A stretch of 64,000 nt of DNA from an uncultured Clostridia bacterium. GTDB lineage: Bacteria > Bacillota > Clostridia > TANB77 > CAG-508. The notes under the pieces were generated by a model. That model was given only the letters and a program-made list of their open reading frames with translations. It was not told the DNA's origin and did no database searches. The translations under genes and the position numbers were made by a program. This document shows, piece after piece, positions 1-7,776 of the stretch (position 1 is its first letter; every line of letters starts with the position of its first letter). Location: assembly GCA_934141605.1 (NCBI GenBank), contig CAKPCL010000006.1, positions 13,937-77,936 on the forward strand, read 5' to 3'.

Positions 1-95
1 CCAGCACCTATTATGCAAACATCAGCAGAGATATTTTTATTTAAACTTTCAAAAGTTTTTTTATTTGAAGTTTCATTTAACCATAAAGAATTCAT
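1..95 (-). CDS. FAD-dependent oxidoreductase, N-terminal fragment
   Basis: This is the 5' end of a gene that runs off the left edge. Read leftwards from the ATG at 95, it encodes 31 residues beginning MNSLWLNETS and ending in ADVCIIGAG. That end is the first beta strand and the start of the GxGxxG dinucleotide-binding loop of a Rossmann fold. An SNSLW-like start followed by the FAD loop is typical of DadA-type FAD oxidoreductases, some of which carry a C-terminal Rieske domain in clostridia. A strong ribosome site (AAAGGTGG, around 103-110) precedes the ATG. The substrate cannot be judged because the rest lies outside the window. Confidence 0.65.
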   Translation of the reverse strand, partial: MNSLWLNETSNKKTFESLNKNISADVCIIGA

Positions 96-120
96 ATTTA
101 TACCACCTTTTTGTTGATTT

Positions 121-141
121 GAGACAGTCCGAATTTGTCTC
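121..141. repeat. GAGACA...TGTCTC inverted repeat
   Basis: A perfect 6-bp inverted repeat (GAGACA at 121-126, TGTCTC at 136-141) lies between the divergent oxidoreductase and aminopeptidase genes. It resembles the GAGACAG stems of the terminators at 38040 and 40744, but only a weak T-rich stretch follows it. It could be an operator or a relic of the same hairpin family. Confidence 0.4.
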
Positions 142-239
142 AATTTATTATTTACTAAAAAATATAATAAATACGAAAAAAAGTGGAAAAATAAAAAATA
201 AAGTGATATACTTAAAAAAATTAAACTAAGGAGGATATA

Positions 240-1637
240 ATGGAAAAGGATTTAGAAAAAAAATTATTTAGACAAAAAACAAATGGCTGGGATACAGTTG
301 ATACAAGAAAGAAAGAGACTATTTTTAATTTTTCAAAAAATTATATGAATTTTTTAAACAAAGCAAAAACTGAAAGAGAATTTATTGTAGAGGCTACAAA
401 AATGGCAAAAGAAAATGGATATAAAGACATTGCTGAATTTGAAAAATTACAACCAGGAGATAGAGTATATTTCATAAATAGAGAAAAAAGTATGTATTTA
501 GCAATAATCGGAACAGAGAACATAGAAAATGGGCTTCATATAATCGGTTCACATGTAGATTCACCAAGATTGGATTTAAAACCAAATCCACTTTACGAAG
601 ATTCGGAGTTAGCATATTTAAAAACTCATTATTATGGAGGAATTAAAAAATATCAATGGACAACAATTCCATTAAGCATTCATGGTGTAATTGTAAAAAC
701 AAATGGAGAAAAGGTTGTTGTTAATATAGGTGAAGATGAAGATGATCCAATATTTACAATAACAGATTTATTACCACATTTGGCTCAAGAACAAATGGAA
801 AAGAAATTAAAAAATGGAATAGATGGAGAAGATTTAAATCTTTTAGTTGGAAGTATTCCATATCAAGATGAAAACGCAAAAGAAAAAGTTAAATTAAATA
901 TTTTAAATATTTTGAATCAAAAATATGGAATTACAGAAGCTGATTTCCAAAGTTCAGAATTGGAAATAATACCAGCATTTAAAGCAAGAAGTTTGGGATT
1001 TGATTCAGGATTAGTTGCAGCTTATGGACAAGATGATAAAGTTTGTGCTTATACTTCACTTGCTGCTATGATGACATTAGAAAATGTAAAAAATACAGCA
1101 GTTTGTATTTTATCTGATAAAGAAGAAATAGGAAGTATGGGAAATACAGGTATGGAATCACATATGTTTGATTTCTTTATATCAGAAATTCTAAATAAAT
1201 TAGAGGTTAATAAACCAAATATGCTAGATAAAGTATTTTGTTTTTCTAAGATGTTATCTTCAGATGTTGACGCAGGATTTGACCCAATATATGCTTCTGT
1301 TTCAGATAAATTAAATGCAGGTTTTTTAGGAAAAGGAATTAGTGTTAACAAATATACAGGAGCTAGAGGAAAGTCAGGAGCTTCTGATGCAAATGCAGAA
1401 TATGTTGCTTGGGTTAGAAATATTTTAGAGAAAAATGATATAAGATATCAAATTGCAGAACTTGGAAAAGTTGATATTGGCGGTGGAGGAACAATTGCAT
1501 ACATTTTAGCAAATAAAGGTGCAGATGTTATAGATTGTGGTGTTCCAGTACTTTCAATGCACGCACCATATGAAGTTACAAGCAAATTCGATATATATTC
1601 AGCTTTTGAAACTTATAAAGCTTTTTGGAAAGAATAA
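240..1637 (+). CDS. M18 family metallo-aminopeptidase
   Basis: This is a 465-residue cytosolic zinc aminopeptidase of family M18 (aspartyl/aminopeptidase I type), which removes N-terminal residues from peptides during turnover. The first metal ligand is in GSHVDSPRLDLKPNP (His near residue 105). The acidic catalytic and metal region is DKEEIGSMGNTG, and the last metal histidine lies in VLSMHAPYE near the C-terminus. The length matches bacterial M18 enzymes. AAGGAGG lies just upstream of the ATG at 240. The gene stands alone and ends in a strong hairpin terminator shared with the convergent XRE gene. Confidence 0.92.
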   Translation: MEKDLEKKLFRQKTNGWDTVDTRKKETIFNFSKNYMNFLNKAKTEREFIVEATKMAKENGYKDIAEFEKLQPGDRVYFINREKSMYLAIIGTENIENGLHIIGSHVDSPRLDLKPNPLYEDSELAYLKTHYYGGIKKYQWTTIPLSIHGVIVKTNGEKVVVNIGEDEDDPIFTITDLLPHLAQEQMEKKLKNGIDGEDLNLLVGSIPYQDENAKEKVKLNILNILNQKYGITEADFQSSELEIIPAFKARSLGFDSGLVAAYGQDDKVCAYTSLAAMMTLENVKNTAVCILSDKEEIGSMGNTGMESHMFDFFISEILNKLEVNKPNMLDKVFCFSKMLSSDVDAGFDPIYASVSDKLNAGFLGKGISVNKYTGARGKSGASDANAEYVAWVRNILEKNDIRYQIAELGKVDIGGGGTIAYILANKGADVIDCGVPVLSMHAPYEVTSKFDIYSAFETYKAFWKE

Positions 1638-1640
1638 TAA

Positions 1641-1680
1641 AAAACGGGATTGTGTGGTAACCACTTAAAATCCCGTTTTT
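1641..1680. terminator. Bidirectional intrinsic terminator
   Basis: A 10-bp stem (AAAACGGGAT / ATCCCGTTTT) encloses a second small palindrome (GTGGTAACCAC) and has A- and T-runs on the two sides. It can stop both the aminopeptidase and the convergent XRE transcript. Confidence 0.85.
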
Positions 1681-1693
1681 TCTTAGTTGGATT

Positions 1694-2032
1694 TTATATA
1701 TTTTCTAATAAATCAATTACTGAAATAATAAATTCAATTTTATCTTTTGATAGTTTACTAGCTTTTTGTGATAATTTCATTTGAGATTGTAAATCTTCAT
1801 TAACAATTAATTTTTCAAAAATTACATTTGGAGATATTCCTAAAATATTCATATAATTAACAAGAGTTTCAACTTTAACTCCACCTGTACCATTTTCAAT
1901 TCTAGAAATATATTTTACGGAAATTCCTAATTTTTCTGCAATTTTTTCTTGAGTTAGTTTGTTTTTTACACGATATTCTTTAAAGATTTCGCCTAATACT
2001 TTATCAATATCAAATTTTTTTTCAGATTTCAT
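1694..2032 (-). CDS. XRE-family helix-turn-helix regulator
   Basis: This is a 112-residue DNA-binding protein. An N-terminal HTH_3 domain (residues about 12-68) shows the usual pattern: YRVKNKLTQEKIAEKLGIS, then VKYISRIENG. The C-terminal 40 residues are charged and helical (LSKDKIEFIISVIDLLENI) and could mediate dimerisation. It resembles SinR/Xre-type repressors. The gene is divergent from the Spo0A-like regulator; the spacer contains a perfect palindrome (ACCAATTGGT, 2097-2106) that could be its own operator. Target genes are not known. Confidence 0.85.
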   Translation of the reverse strand: MKSEKKFDIDKVLGEIFKEYRVKNKLTQEKIAEKLGISVKYISRIENGTGGVKVETLVNYMNILGISPNVIFEKLIVNEDLQSQMKLSQKASKLSKDKIEFIISVIDLLENI

Positions 2033-2386
2033 ATTATACCTCCATATTATCTTACAACCTATGTATTAAGTATACCAAGGCATTTAAACTAATTAAACCA
2101 ATTGGTAATATGAAATAAAAATGCAAAAAATGTCGAAAAAATACCGGTTTTACAATGAAAAAATAAGAAAATAAAAATAAATGAGTACCACTTTTAGTTA
2201 TACCCATTTTTCACAATATAATACAAAATATTTTAAAGTGGTATAATAGCGATTAGAGATTTTATTATATTTTTAATAAAAAATGCAACTATAATATAAA
2301 AATAATAATCTTATAATATAGGGAGTTTAAAAGTAAAGTTTTTTATAAATTATTTTTTGAGACAGAGGAAAGGAAGGAAATTTATT
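2033..2386. promoter_or_regulatory. Divergent regulatory region with palindrome and Spo0A-box match
   Basis: About 350 bp without a gene separates the divergent XRE and Spo0A-like genes. It holds the palindrome ACCAATTGGT (2097-2106), a perfect match to the Spo0A box TGTCGAA (2131-2137), and -10-like TATAAT hexamers at 2242-2247 and near 2313 without convincing -35 boxes. In such AT-rich DNA the seven-base match could be chance. I see no RNA gene here. Confidence 0.4.
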
Positions 2387-3124
2387 ATGATAAATGTGCT
2401 AGTTGTAGATGATAATTTTTATTTTTCAAAGAAATTAATAAATATTATTTCCACAAGTATTCCTAAAGTTAGATTATATAATTTTTGCACAAATGGTAAA
2501 GAAGCTATTAATTTAATTAAAAATGACATAAATCAAATAGATATAATACTATTAGATTTAAATATTCCACAGTACAATGGTATTAAAATATTAAATTATA
2601 TAGAAAAAAATAATTTAATAAAATATAAAAATTCTATTATAATAATTTCAGGAGAAATAGATATGATATTATCATTGAAAAATAATTCATATTTGTATAC
2701 AATTGTAAGTAAGTCAAGTGGCTATAATAAAATTATAGAAGAATTAAACAGCCTGATACACATAAAAGAAGAAGAAAAAATTCCAATTGATTATAAGGTA
2801 CATAAGGAATTAGAAAATTTACATTTTAATTTTTCTTATCTTGGAACTAAGTACATCGAGGAATCAATACTTTTTTTATATGAAAATAAATACAATGATA
2901 TAAAGCTGGAAAAGAAAGTATATCCGGTAATAGCTGAAAGGTATAATACTACAATTAATAATGTTAAAACTAATATTATAAATTCATGTAATTTAATGTA
3001 TTATGATTGTGACTTTTATTTAATAAATAAATATTTTGGTAGTGTAGATAATGAAAAACCTACACCTAAATTTATAATTACAATGATACTTAATAAATTA
3101 AAATTTGGTGACTACTATTTTTAA
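2387..3124 (+). CDS. Response regulator with Spo0A-type C-terminal domain
   Basis: The protein has 245 residues from the ATG at 2387; an upstream in-frame TTG at 2357 would add ten residues, but the AGGAAGG site fits the ATG. The receiver domain (1-120) has the acidic pair D8/D9, phospho-acceptor D57 in LLDLNIP, S88 and K109, so it looks phosphorylatable. The C-terminal part matches the Spo0A effector domain in order: LGTKYIEESILFLYEN, YPVIAERYNTTINNVKT, and NKYFG...PTPKFIITMI. However, the recognition helix region, usually VERAIRHAIE in Spo0A, is diverged here (NVKTNIINSC). It is more likely a Spo0A paralogue than the master regulator itself. It precedes an ECF sigma gene. Confidence 0.8.
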   Translation: MINVLVVDDNFYFSKKLINIISTSIPKVRLYNFCTNGKEAINLIKNDINQIDIILLDLNIPQYNGIKILNYIEKNNLIKYKNSIIIISGEIDMILSLKNNSYLYTIVSKSSGYNKIIEELNSLIHIKEEEKIPIDYKVHKELENLHFNFSYLGTKYIEESILFLYENKYNDIKLEKKVYPVIAERYNTTINNVKTNIINSCNLMYYDCDFYLINKYFGSVDNEKPTPKFIITMILNKLKFGDYYF

Positions 3125-3202
3125 GAAAAAGTATATTTTGCAAAATGAAATTATTAAATTAAAATTTATTTGAAATAATTATATATAAAAGGAGGCAAAA
3201 AA

Positions 3203-3718
3203 TTGGAAGAATTAGTAGAAAGAGCAAAAGAAAAAGATGAAGTAGCATTTGCAAAATTAATAAAAAATATTGAAAAAGAACTTTATGTTGTAGCTAAGGC
3301 AAGGTTAAATGATAAAGAAGACATAGGAGATGCAATGCAGGAAACAATATTTAAGGGTTATAGAAATATTAATAAATTAAAAAACAATTATTCATTTAAA
3401 CCATGGATAATTAAAATATTGATAAATGAGTGTAATCATATATATAAAAAGAAAGAACATACAATATCCTACGACGACAAAGAAATGGAAAAATACATAG
3501 CTAATGTAGAAAACAATGAAAATTTAGAATTTGATTTATTAATAAAAGATTTAAATTATGAAGAGAAAACTATTTTAACAATGTATTATTGCTCTAAATA
3601 TACAACAAAAGAGATAGGACAGATATTAAATAAAAAAGAAAATACTATAAAGAGTAAAATTTCAAGATCAAAAGAAAAATTGAGAAATAAATTATTGAAA
3701 GAAGGTGAAATGGTATGA
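3203..3718 (+). CDS. ECF-type RNA polymerase sigma factor
   Basis: This is a 171-residue sigma-70 family factor. Region 2 covers residues 5-70 (AFAKLIKNIEKELYVVA, then DIGDAMQETIFKGYRNI). Region 4 covers residues 110-165, with a helix-turn-helix in SKYTTKEIGQILNKKENTIKSKISRSKEKL. The start is a TTG at 3203, seven bases after GGAGG. Its stop overlaps the next start (ATGA), so the two are translationally coupled, the normal arrangement for an ECF sigma factor and its membrane anti-sigma factor. The signal it answers is not visible. The nearby secreted SH3 protein gene is a possible target. Confidence 0.88.
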   Translation: MEELVERAKEKDEVAFAKLIKNIEKELYVVAKARLNDKEDIGDAMQETIFKGYRNINKLKNNYSFKPWIIKILINECNHIYKKKEHTISYDDKEMEKYIANVENNENLEFDLLIKDLNYEEKTILTMYYCSKYTTKEIGQILNKKENTIKSKISRSKEKLRNKLLKEGEMV

Positions 3719-4740
3719 AAAATGTAGATGAAATACTTGAAAAAATAAAATTAGAAAATATTAATGTTCCAGATGAAATAGATGATAAAGTGAATTATGC
3801 AATCAATAACCTAAATATTAATAGAAATTTTGAAAATAAATATTTTAACTCTAAAAAATTAATAACGGCATTTGTATCATTAGTAATAATAATTTTGACA
3901 ACTGGTGTTTATGCAACAATGAAAAATAATAGAAAGGTGGAACAAAAGGAGGGAACAATAGAACAAAACGCTACAATTTTCAGCAATAGTAATGAATACT
4001 ACGATTGGGTACATGACATGAACAGTGATGATAATATGTATTATAAAAAAATAACAGATTATTCTGAATATCTAAAAATAAAAAAGGTATGGAGTGATGT
4101 TATAGAAATGAAAGAAGAGGATTTTGAAAATGAATTCTTTTTAATACTTATTGCAAGAGAAAATACATATATTTCAAATATATATTGTGATGAAAATACT
4201 ACATTTATAGAATTAAGTTATAATAATGCTCAAAATTATAATGCAGAGAAAAATCGTATTACGACTAAAATATCAAAAGAATTAGATAGAAAATTTTTAG
4301 ATATTAAAGTAAATCCTAATATAGAAGGAACAGATAGTTATAAAAAACTTGAGGATTTTGAAAAAAATTATTCGAAGGAAGAGGCTATATCAGAAGGATA
4401 TTTTGTTTTAGATGATTGTGAAATAATATCAAAAGATAAAGAACAATTAGATAGATTTATTGAAAGTACAAATAATGCAAGTTCTACAATAAGAATAATA
4501 AATTATAGTACATATAGTGATTTTAAAATATGTGATTTGGTTTATAATAATGGTAATTATCAAATGAGTGAATATTGCCCAGAAACTGGAATTACTACTT
4601 TTGCAACTGGAAATAGAATAGTAAAACAGTCTGTTAAATACAAGGGTGTGTTTAATGAAAAGTGGAGTTATCTATTAGTAGATGAGGAAAAATGGAATAA
4701 ATATGGTGTAAATGAAACTATAATATGTGCTATTAAATAA
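3715..4740 (+). CDS. Single-pass membrane protein, probable anti-sigma factor
   Basis: This is a 341-residue protein with a short cytosolic N-terminus (about 50 residues), one membrane helix (LITAFVSLVIIILTTGVYA) and a large extracellular domain of about 265 residues. It overlaps the ECF sigma gene by four bases, so it is inferred to bind and hold the sigma factor through the N-terminal segment and to sense an envelope signal outside. I recognise no ZAS zinc motif (no HxxxCxxC), so it would belong to a zinc-independent class. The outer domain (for example NEFFLILIARENTYISN) is not a family I can name. Confidence 0.65.
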   Translation: MKNVDEILEKIKLENINVPDEIDDKVNYAINNLNINRNFENKYFNSKKLITAFVSLVIIILTTGVYATMKNNRKVEQKEGTIEQNATIFSNSNEYYDWVHDMNSDDNMYYKKITDYSEYLKIKKVWSDVIEMKEEDFENEFFLILIARENTYISNIYCDENTTFIELSYNNAQNYNAEKNRITTKISKELDRKFLDIKVNPNIEGTDSYKKLEDFEKNYSKEEAISEGYFVLDDCEIISKDKEQLDRFIESTNNASSTIRIINYSTYSDFKICDLVYNNGNYQMSEYCPETGITTFATGNRIVKQSVKYKGVFNEKWSYLLVDEEKWNKYGVNETIICAIK

Positions 4741-4825
4741 TAAAATTAATTTTATCTTTTTTTATCTTTTTTACTATTTTAAAAAAAAGATGATATATTA
4801 AAATATGTAGATATTAATCATTATT

Positions 4826-4854
4826 TGTCGAAAAAACTACTTTTGTAGTTTTTT
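4826..4854 (+). promoter_or_regulatory. Spo0A-box match overlapping a leader hairpin
   Basis: A TGTCGAA match to the Spo0A box (4826-4832) runs into a perfect 10-bp hairpin: AAAAAACTAC at 4831-4840, a TTTT loop, GTAGTTTTTT at 4845-4854. It sits 40 bp before the SH3 protein gene. The hairpin could be a leader terminator or attenuator, or the terminator of the sigma operon. Confidence 0.4.
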
Positions 4855-4895
4855 AAAGGATAGAGAGAATTATACATTTTAAGGAGGACATCAAA

Positions 4896-5669
4896 ATGAC
4901 AAATGAAGTAAAAAAAATGTTACGAAAAGTAGTAGCTATAGCTTTTGCTGTAATAAGTTTTGCTATGGCAATTCCAATTTCAAATGTTCAGGCAGCTTCA
5001 AATGTAAGTTGTTTAGGCTGGGTTGTAGGTGGCACTACGCCTGTTTATGAATGGTCAAATGGAACTTCACAGAAAGGAACTGTATATAATTATGAAGGGG
5101 TAACTGTAATAAATTCGGAAGGAAACTACTATAAGATTCAGTATAGTAGTCCAAGTGGACCAAAACAGGGCTATGTTTCTAAAACAAGTTTATGGACAGA
5201 TGAAGGAAAAACAACAGTTGGTAGTATGTTATCAAATCAAACAGTTTATTATGGTAAGGGATATACAGGATATCAAACTGTTGGGTCTGTTAACAAAGGA
5301 GAGCTGGTTGCTGTTTTAGCTAGTGATACAAATTGGACTTATATTGAATATGATACAAGTGCAAAGAGAAAAAGAGGCTATGTACCAACATCAAGTGTTA
5401 TGTTTTCAAAATTAAGTGGAATTCAGTCATATTATAGAGCTGATTCACCTCGGCAGGTAAATGTTTCTTGTCCTTGGACATGTTCAATTTATGCAGGACC
5501 TTCAGATCAGTATACTTATGTAGGATCTGTATCTGCTGGTGAAACTATTACTATTGTATCAGAATTCAATATTAGTTATAATCATTTTTACTTCATTGAA
5601 TACTATGTAGGAAGTCCAAGTTCTAATGTGAAGAAAAGTGGTTATGTGTTAGCAGGGTTAAGTATCTAA
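4896..5669 (+). CDS. Secreted protein with three bacterial SH3-like repeats
   Basis: This is a 257-residue exported protein. A Sec signal peptide covers about residues 1-34 (basic start, hydrophobic core, VQAAS cleavage site). Three SH3_3-like repeats of about 70 residues follow, each ending in a KxGYV-like strand (KQGYVS, KRGYVP, KSGYVL). Such domains usually bind peptidoglycan or other envelope polymers; no catalytic domain is present. AAGGAGG precedes the ATG. Codon 186 is CGG (5451-5453, in SPRQ), one of only two in-frame CGG triplets I found outside the frameshift sites. Here the frame continues normally through it, and the next base is C rather than A or T. Confidence 0.8.
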   Translation: MTNEVKKMLRKVVAIAFAVISFAMAIPISNVQAASNVSCLGWVVGGTTPVYEWSNGTSQKGTVYNYEGVTVINSEGNYYKIQYSSPSGPKQGYVSKTSLWTDEGKTTVGSMLSNQTVYYGKGYTGYQTVGSVNKGELVAVLASDTNWTYIEYDTSAKRKRGYVPTSSVMFSKLSGIQSYYRADSPRQVNVSCPWTCSIYAGPSDQYTYVGSVSAGETITIVSEFNISYNHFYFIEYYVGSPSSNVKKSGYVLAGLSI

Positions 5670-5702
5670 TTAAACAAAAAAGCTTGTAAATTCTCTCTAT
5701 CT

Positions 5703-5733
5703 AAAAAGCTGTCTCTAATAGAGGCAGCTTTTT
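5703..5733 (+). terminator. Intrinsic terminator after the SH3 gene
   Basis: A 13-bp stem with one G-U pair (AAAAAGCTGTCTC / GAGGCAGCTTTTT) with a TAATA loop and a T-run. The inner GTCTC/GAG resembles the GAGACAG stems seen elsewhere in the window. Confidence 0.85.
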
Positions 5734-5794
5734 CAATATAGATAAATTTTAGATATACATTATGTTTTATAAAACTTCTAGCTATTAAATAATA

Positions 5795-5821
5795 AACTCT
5801 CTCAGTATAACTGAGAGAGTT
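5795..5821 (-). terminator. Terminator of the tRNA-Arg gene
   Basis: A perfect 12-bp stem (AACTCTCTCAGT / ACTGAGAGAGTT) with a 3-nt loop, followed on the minus strand by a T-rich stretch. It lies just downstream of the tRNA. Confidence 0.75.
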
Positions 5822-5829
5822 ATTATATC

Positions 5830-5906
5830 TGGTGAGCCAGAAGGGATTCGAACCCCCGACCCTTTGCTTAGAAGGCAAATGCTCTATCCAACTGAGCTAC
5901 TGACTC
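5830..5906 (-). tRNA. tRNA-Arg (anticodon UCU)
   Basis: Read on the minus strand, this folds as a standard cloverleaf. The acceptor arm is GAGTCAG with CTGGCTC, then A and an encoded CCA (5830-5832). The D arm is GCTC/GAGC, the anticodon arm is TTTGC-CTTCTAA-GCAAA, and the T loop is TTCGAAT. The loop CTTCTAA gives anticodon UCU, which reads AGA and AGG. It cannot read CGG, which matters for the CGG anomaly elsewhere in the window. Confidence 0.95.
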
Positions 5907-5925
5907 AAATCATTAGACAACTAAT

Positions 5926-5954
5926 ATAATAACACAAAAAAAAATGAAAGTCAA
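5926..5954 (-). promoter_or_regulatory. Promoter of tRNA-Arg
   Basis: On the minus strand TTGACT (5949-5954), a 17-nt spacer and TATTAT (5926-5931) form a good SigA promoter about 20 bases before the tRNA. Confidence 0.7.
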
Positions 5955-6071
5955 TCAAAAAATGCAAAAAATACAAAAAAATTGCAATTATTGAAAAATG
6001 TAGTCAATATGACATGATCTTACAGCAAACAGATATCCAAATTTCCGTAATGTGAATTCTTTGTGAAAAAC

Positions 6072-6100
6072 TTTACTTTAAAAAAATAAAATGATATCAT
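6072..6100 (+). promoter_or_regulatory. Likely SigA promoter of the ABC operon
   Basis: TTTACT (6072-6077), a 17-nt spacer and TATCAT (6095-6100) lie about 20 bases before the GGAGG site of the ABC ATPase gene. Confidence 0.5.
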
Positions 6101-6133
6101 AAGAAAAAATAAAAACATAAGGAGGAATTTCTC

Positions 6134-7075
6134 GTGATTGAAGTAAAAAACATTACAAAAAAATACGGAAGCTTTACTGCCGTAGATAATATCAGCTTCA
6201 AAATAGAAGAAGGTGAAATAATAGGATTACTTGGACCAAACGGAGCAGGAAAAAGCACAACAATGAACATGATAACAGGATATATTGAACCAACAGAAGG
6301 AGAAATCTTAGTAAACGGATACAATATATCAAACAGACCTAAAAAGGCAAAAGCACAAATAGGATATATGCCTGAGGGAGTTCCATTGTACTCAGACTTA
6401 ACAGTAAAAGAATTTGTAACATATATGGCTGAGCTAAAAAAAGTAGACAGAAAAACAAGAAAAGAACAAGTAGAAAAAATCATTGAACAAACGGGACTAA
6501 AAGATGTAGAAAACAAATTAACACGCAATTTATCAAGAGGATACAAACAAAGAGTAAGTATGGCAGGAGCTTTAGTTGGAGAACCTAAAATACTTATATT
6601 AGATGAGCCAACAGTAGGACTTGACCCAAAACAAATAACAGAAATAAGAGCTTTAATTAAAGAATTAGGAAAAACACATACAGTAATATTAAGTTCTCAT
6701 ATATTATCAGAAGTAAGTCAAATATGTAATAAAGTTATAATAATAAATAAAGGCAAAATAGTAGCAATAGATACACCAGAAAACTTAGAGAAAAAGGTAT
6801 CAAAAAATAATAGCACATATGTAACAGTAGAAGACACAGAAAATAAAATGGACACAATCAAAGAAAAAATATCAGAAATTAAAGAAATAAAATTAATAAA
6901 GGAAAATGAAGACGGAACAAAACAATATGTGCTAGAGTCAGATAAAGATGTAGATTTAAGAAAAATAATATTTAATGAATTTGCAAAAGAAAATATCACA
7001 GTATTTGAAATGAAACAAGCAGATAGTACATTAGAAGACGTATTTATGAAGTTAATAGAAGGAGGGAAAGAATAA
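6134..7075 (+). CDS. ABC transporter ATP-binding protein (Gld/ABC-2 type)
   Basis: This is a 313-residue ATPase that powers an ABC-2 exporter. Walker A is GPNGAGKST (near residue 35), the signature is LSRGYKQR (in place of the usual LSGGQ, as in many ABC-2 ATPases), Walker B is ILILDEPTVGLDP, and the H-loop is ILSSHIL. A C-terminal extension of about 90 residues follows, as in GldA- and NatA-like proteins. The start is GTG at 6134, eight bases after GGAGG. It overlaps the permease start by one base. Together with the next two genes it forms the three-part cassette common in clostridia; the substrate is unknown. Confidence 0.9.
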   Translation: MIEVKNITKKYGSFTAVDNISFKIEEGEIIGLLGPNGAGKSTTMNMITGYIEPTEGEILVNGYNISNRPKKAKAQIGYMPEGVPLYSDLTVKEFVTYMAELKKVDRKTRKEQVEKIIEQTGLKDVENKLTRNLSRGYKQRVSMAGALVGEPKILILDEPTVGLDPKQITEIRALIKELGKTHTVILSSHILSEVSQICNKVIIINKGKIVAIDTPENLEKKVSKNNSTYVTVEDTENKMDTIKEKISEIKEIKLIKENEDGTKQYVLESDKDVDLRKIIFNEFAKENITVFEMKQADSTLEDVFMKLIEGGKE

Positions 7076-7761
7076 TGTGGGCAGTTATAAAAAAAGAATT
7101 TAAATCATATTTTTGTACACCAATAGGATACATTTTTATAGGAGTATTCCTAATAGCATTTAGTATATCATTTTATTTTAGTGTAATAGGATATGGAAAT
7201 GTTAATTTTGAATACATATATTACACATTGCCAACAATTTTGGTATTAGCATTTATAATTCCGCTATTAACAATGAGATCTTTTTCAGAAGAAAGAAAAA
7301 CAGGAACAGAACAGTTATTACTAACATCACCTATTAGCATAACCAAAATTGTATTAGGAAAATTTATTGCAGCACTATTTATAGTACTAATTACAGAACT
7401 ATGCACATTTATGTATTTTGGAATATTGTGTCATTATGGAGTTCCAAAATTAACAACAACTTTTGCGACATTGTTAGGATTTTTATTATTTGTAATGTCT
7501 TATATATCTTTTGGAATGCTATCATCAAGCATTACAGAAAATCAAATAATATCTGGTATTATTTCAATAGGATTTTTTATAATTACATGGGTATTACCAG
7601 AATTCAACTCAAGTCTAGAAAGCTATTCTTTCATAAATATGTTTTATAAATATACACAAGGGCAAATTGATATTGGAGATACAGTTACATTTATAACATT
7701 TACAATTACTTGTCTATTATTAACAATAACAGTAATGCAAAGAAGAAAAAACACAAAATAA
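7075..7761 (+). CDS. ABC-2 permease, GldF-like
   Basis: This 228-residue integral membrane protein has about six hydrophobic helices. It begins with the typical WAVIKKEFKSYFCTPIGYIFIG motif of GldF-like permeases and has the cytosolic RSFSEERKTGTEQLLLTSPIS loop of that family. It would form the channel for the ATPase encoded upstream; the stop and start codons overlap by one base. The length is normal. The substrate is not known. Confidence 0.88.
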   Translation: MWAVIKKEFKSYFCTPIGYIFIGVFLIAFSISFYFSVIGYGNVNFEYIYYTLPTILVLAFIIPLLTMRSFSEERKTGTEQLLLTSPISITKIVLGKFIAALFIVLITELCTFMYFGILCHYGVPKLTTTFATLLGFLLFVMSYISFGMLSSSITENQIISGIISIGFFIITWVLPEFNSSLESYSFINMFYKYTQGQIDIGDTVTFITFTITCLLLTITVMQRRKNTK

Positions 7762-7776
7762 GAAGGAGGGTAAAAA

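Noticed and set aside
5451..5453. CGG in the SH3 gene as a tenth frameshift site
   Set aside because: The zero frame continues into a full third SH3 repeat, while a +1 shift would stop within three codons.
5666..5878. 70-residue antisense frame over the tRNA
   Set aside because: It overlaps the tRNA-Arg gene and its terminator and has a composition explained by them.
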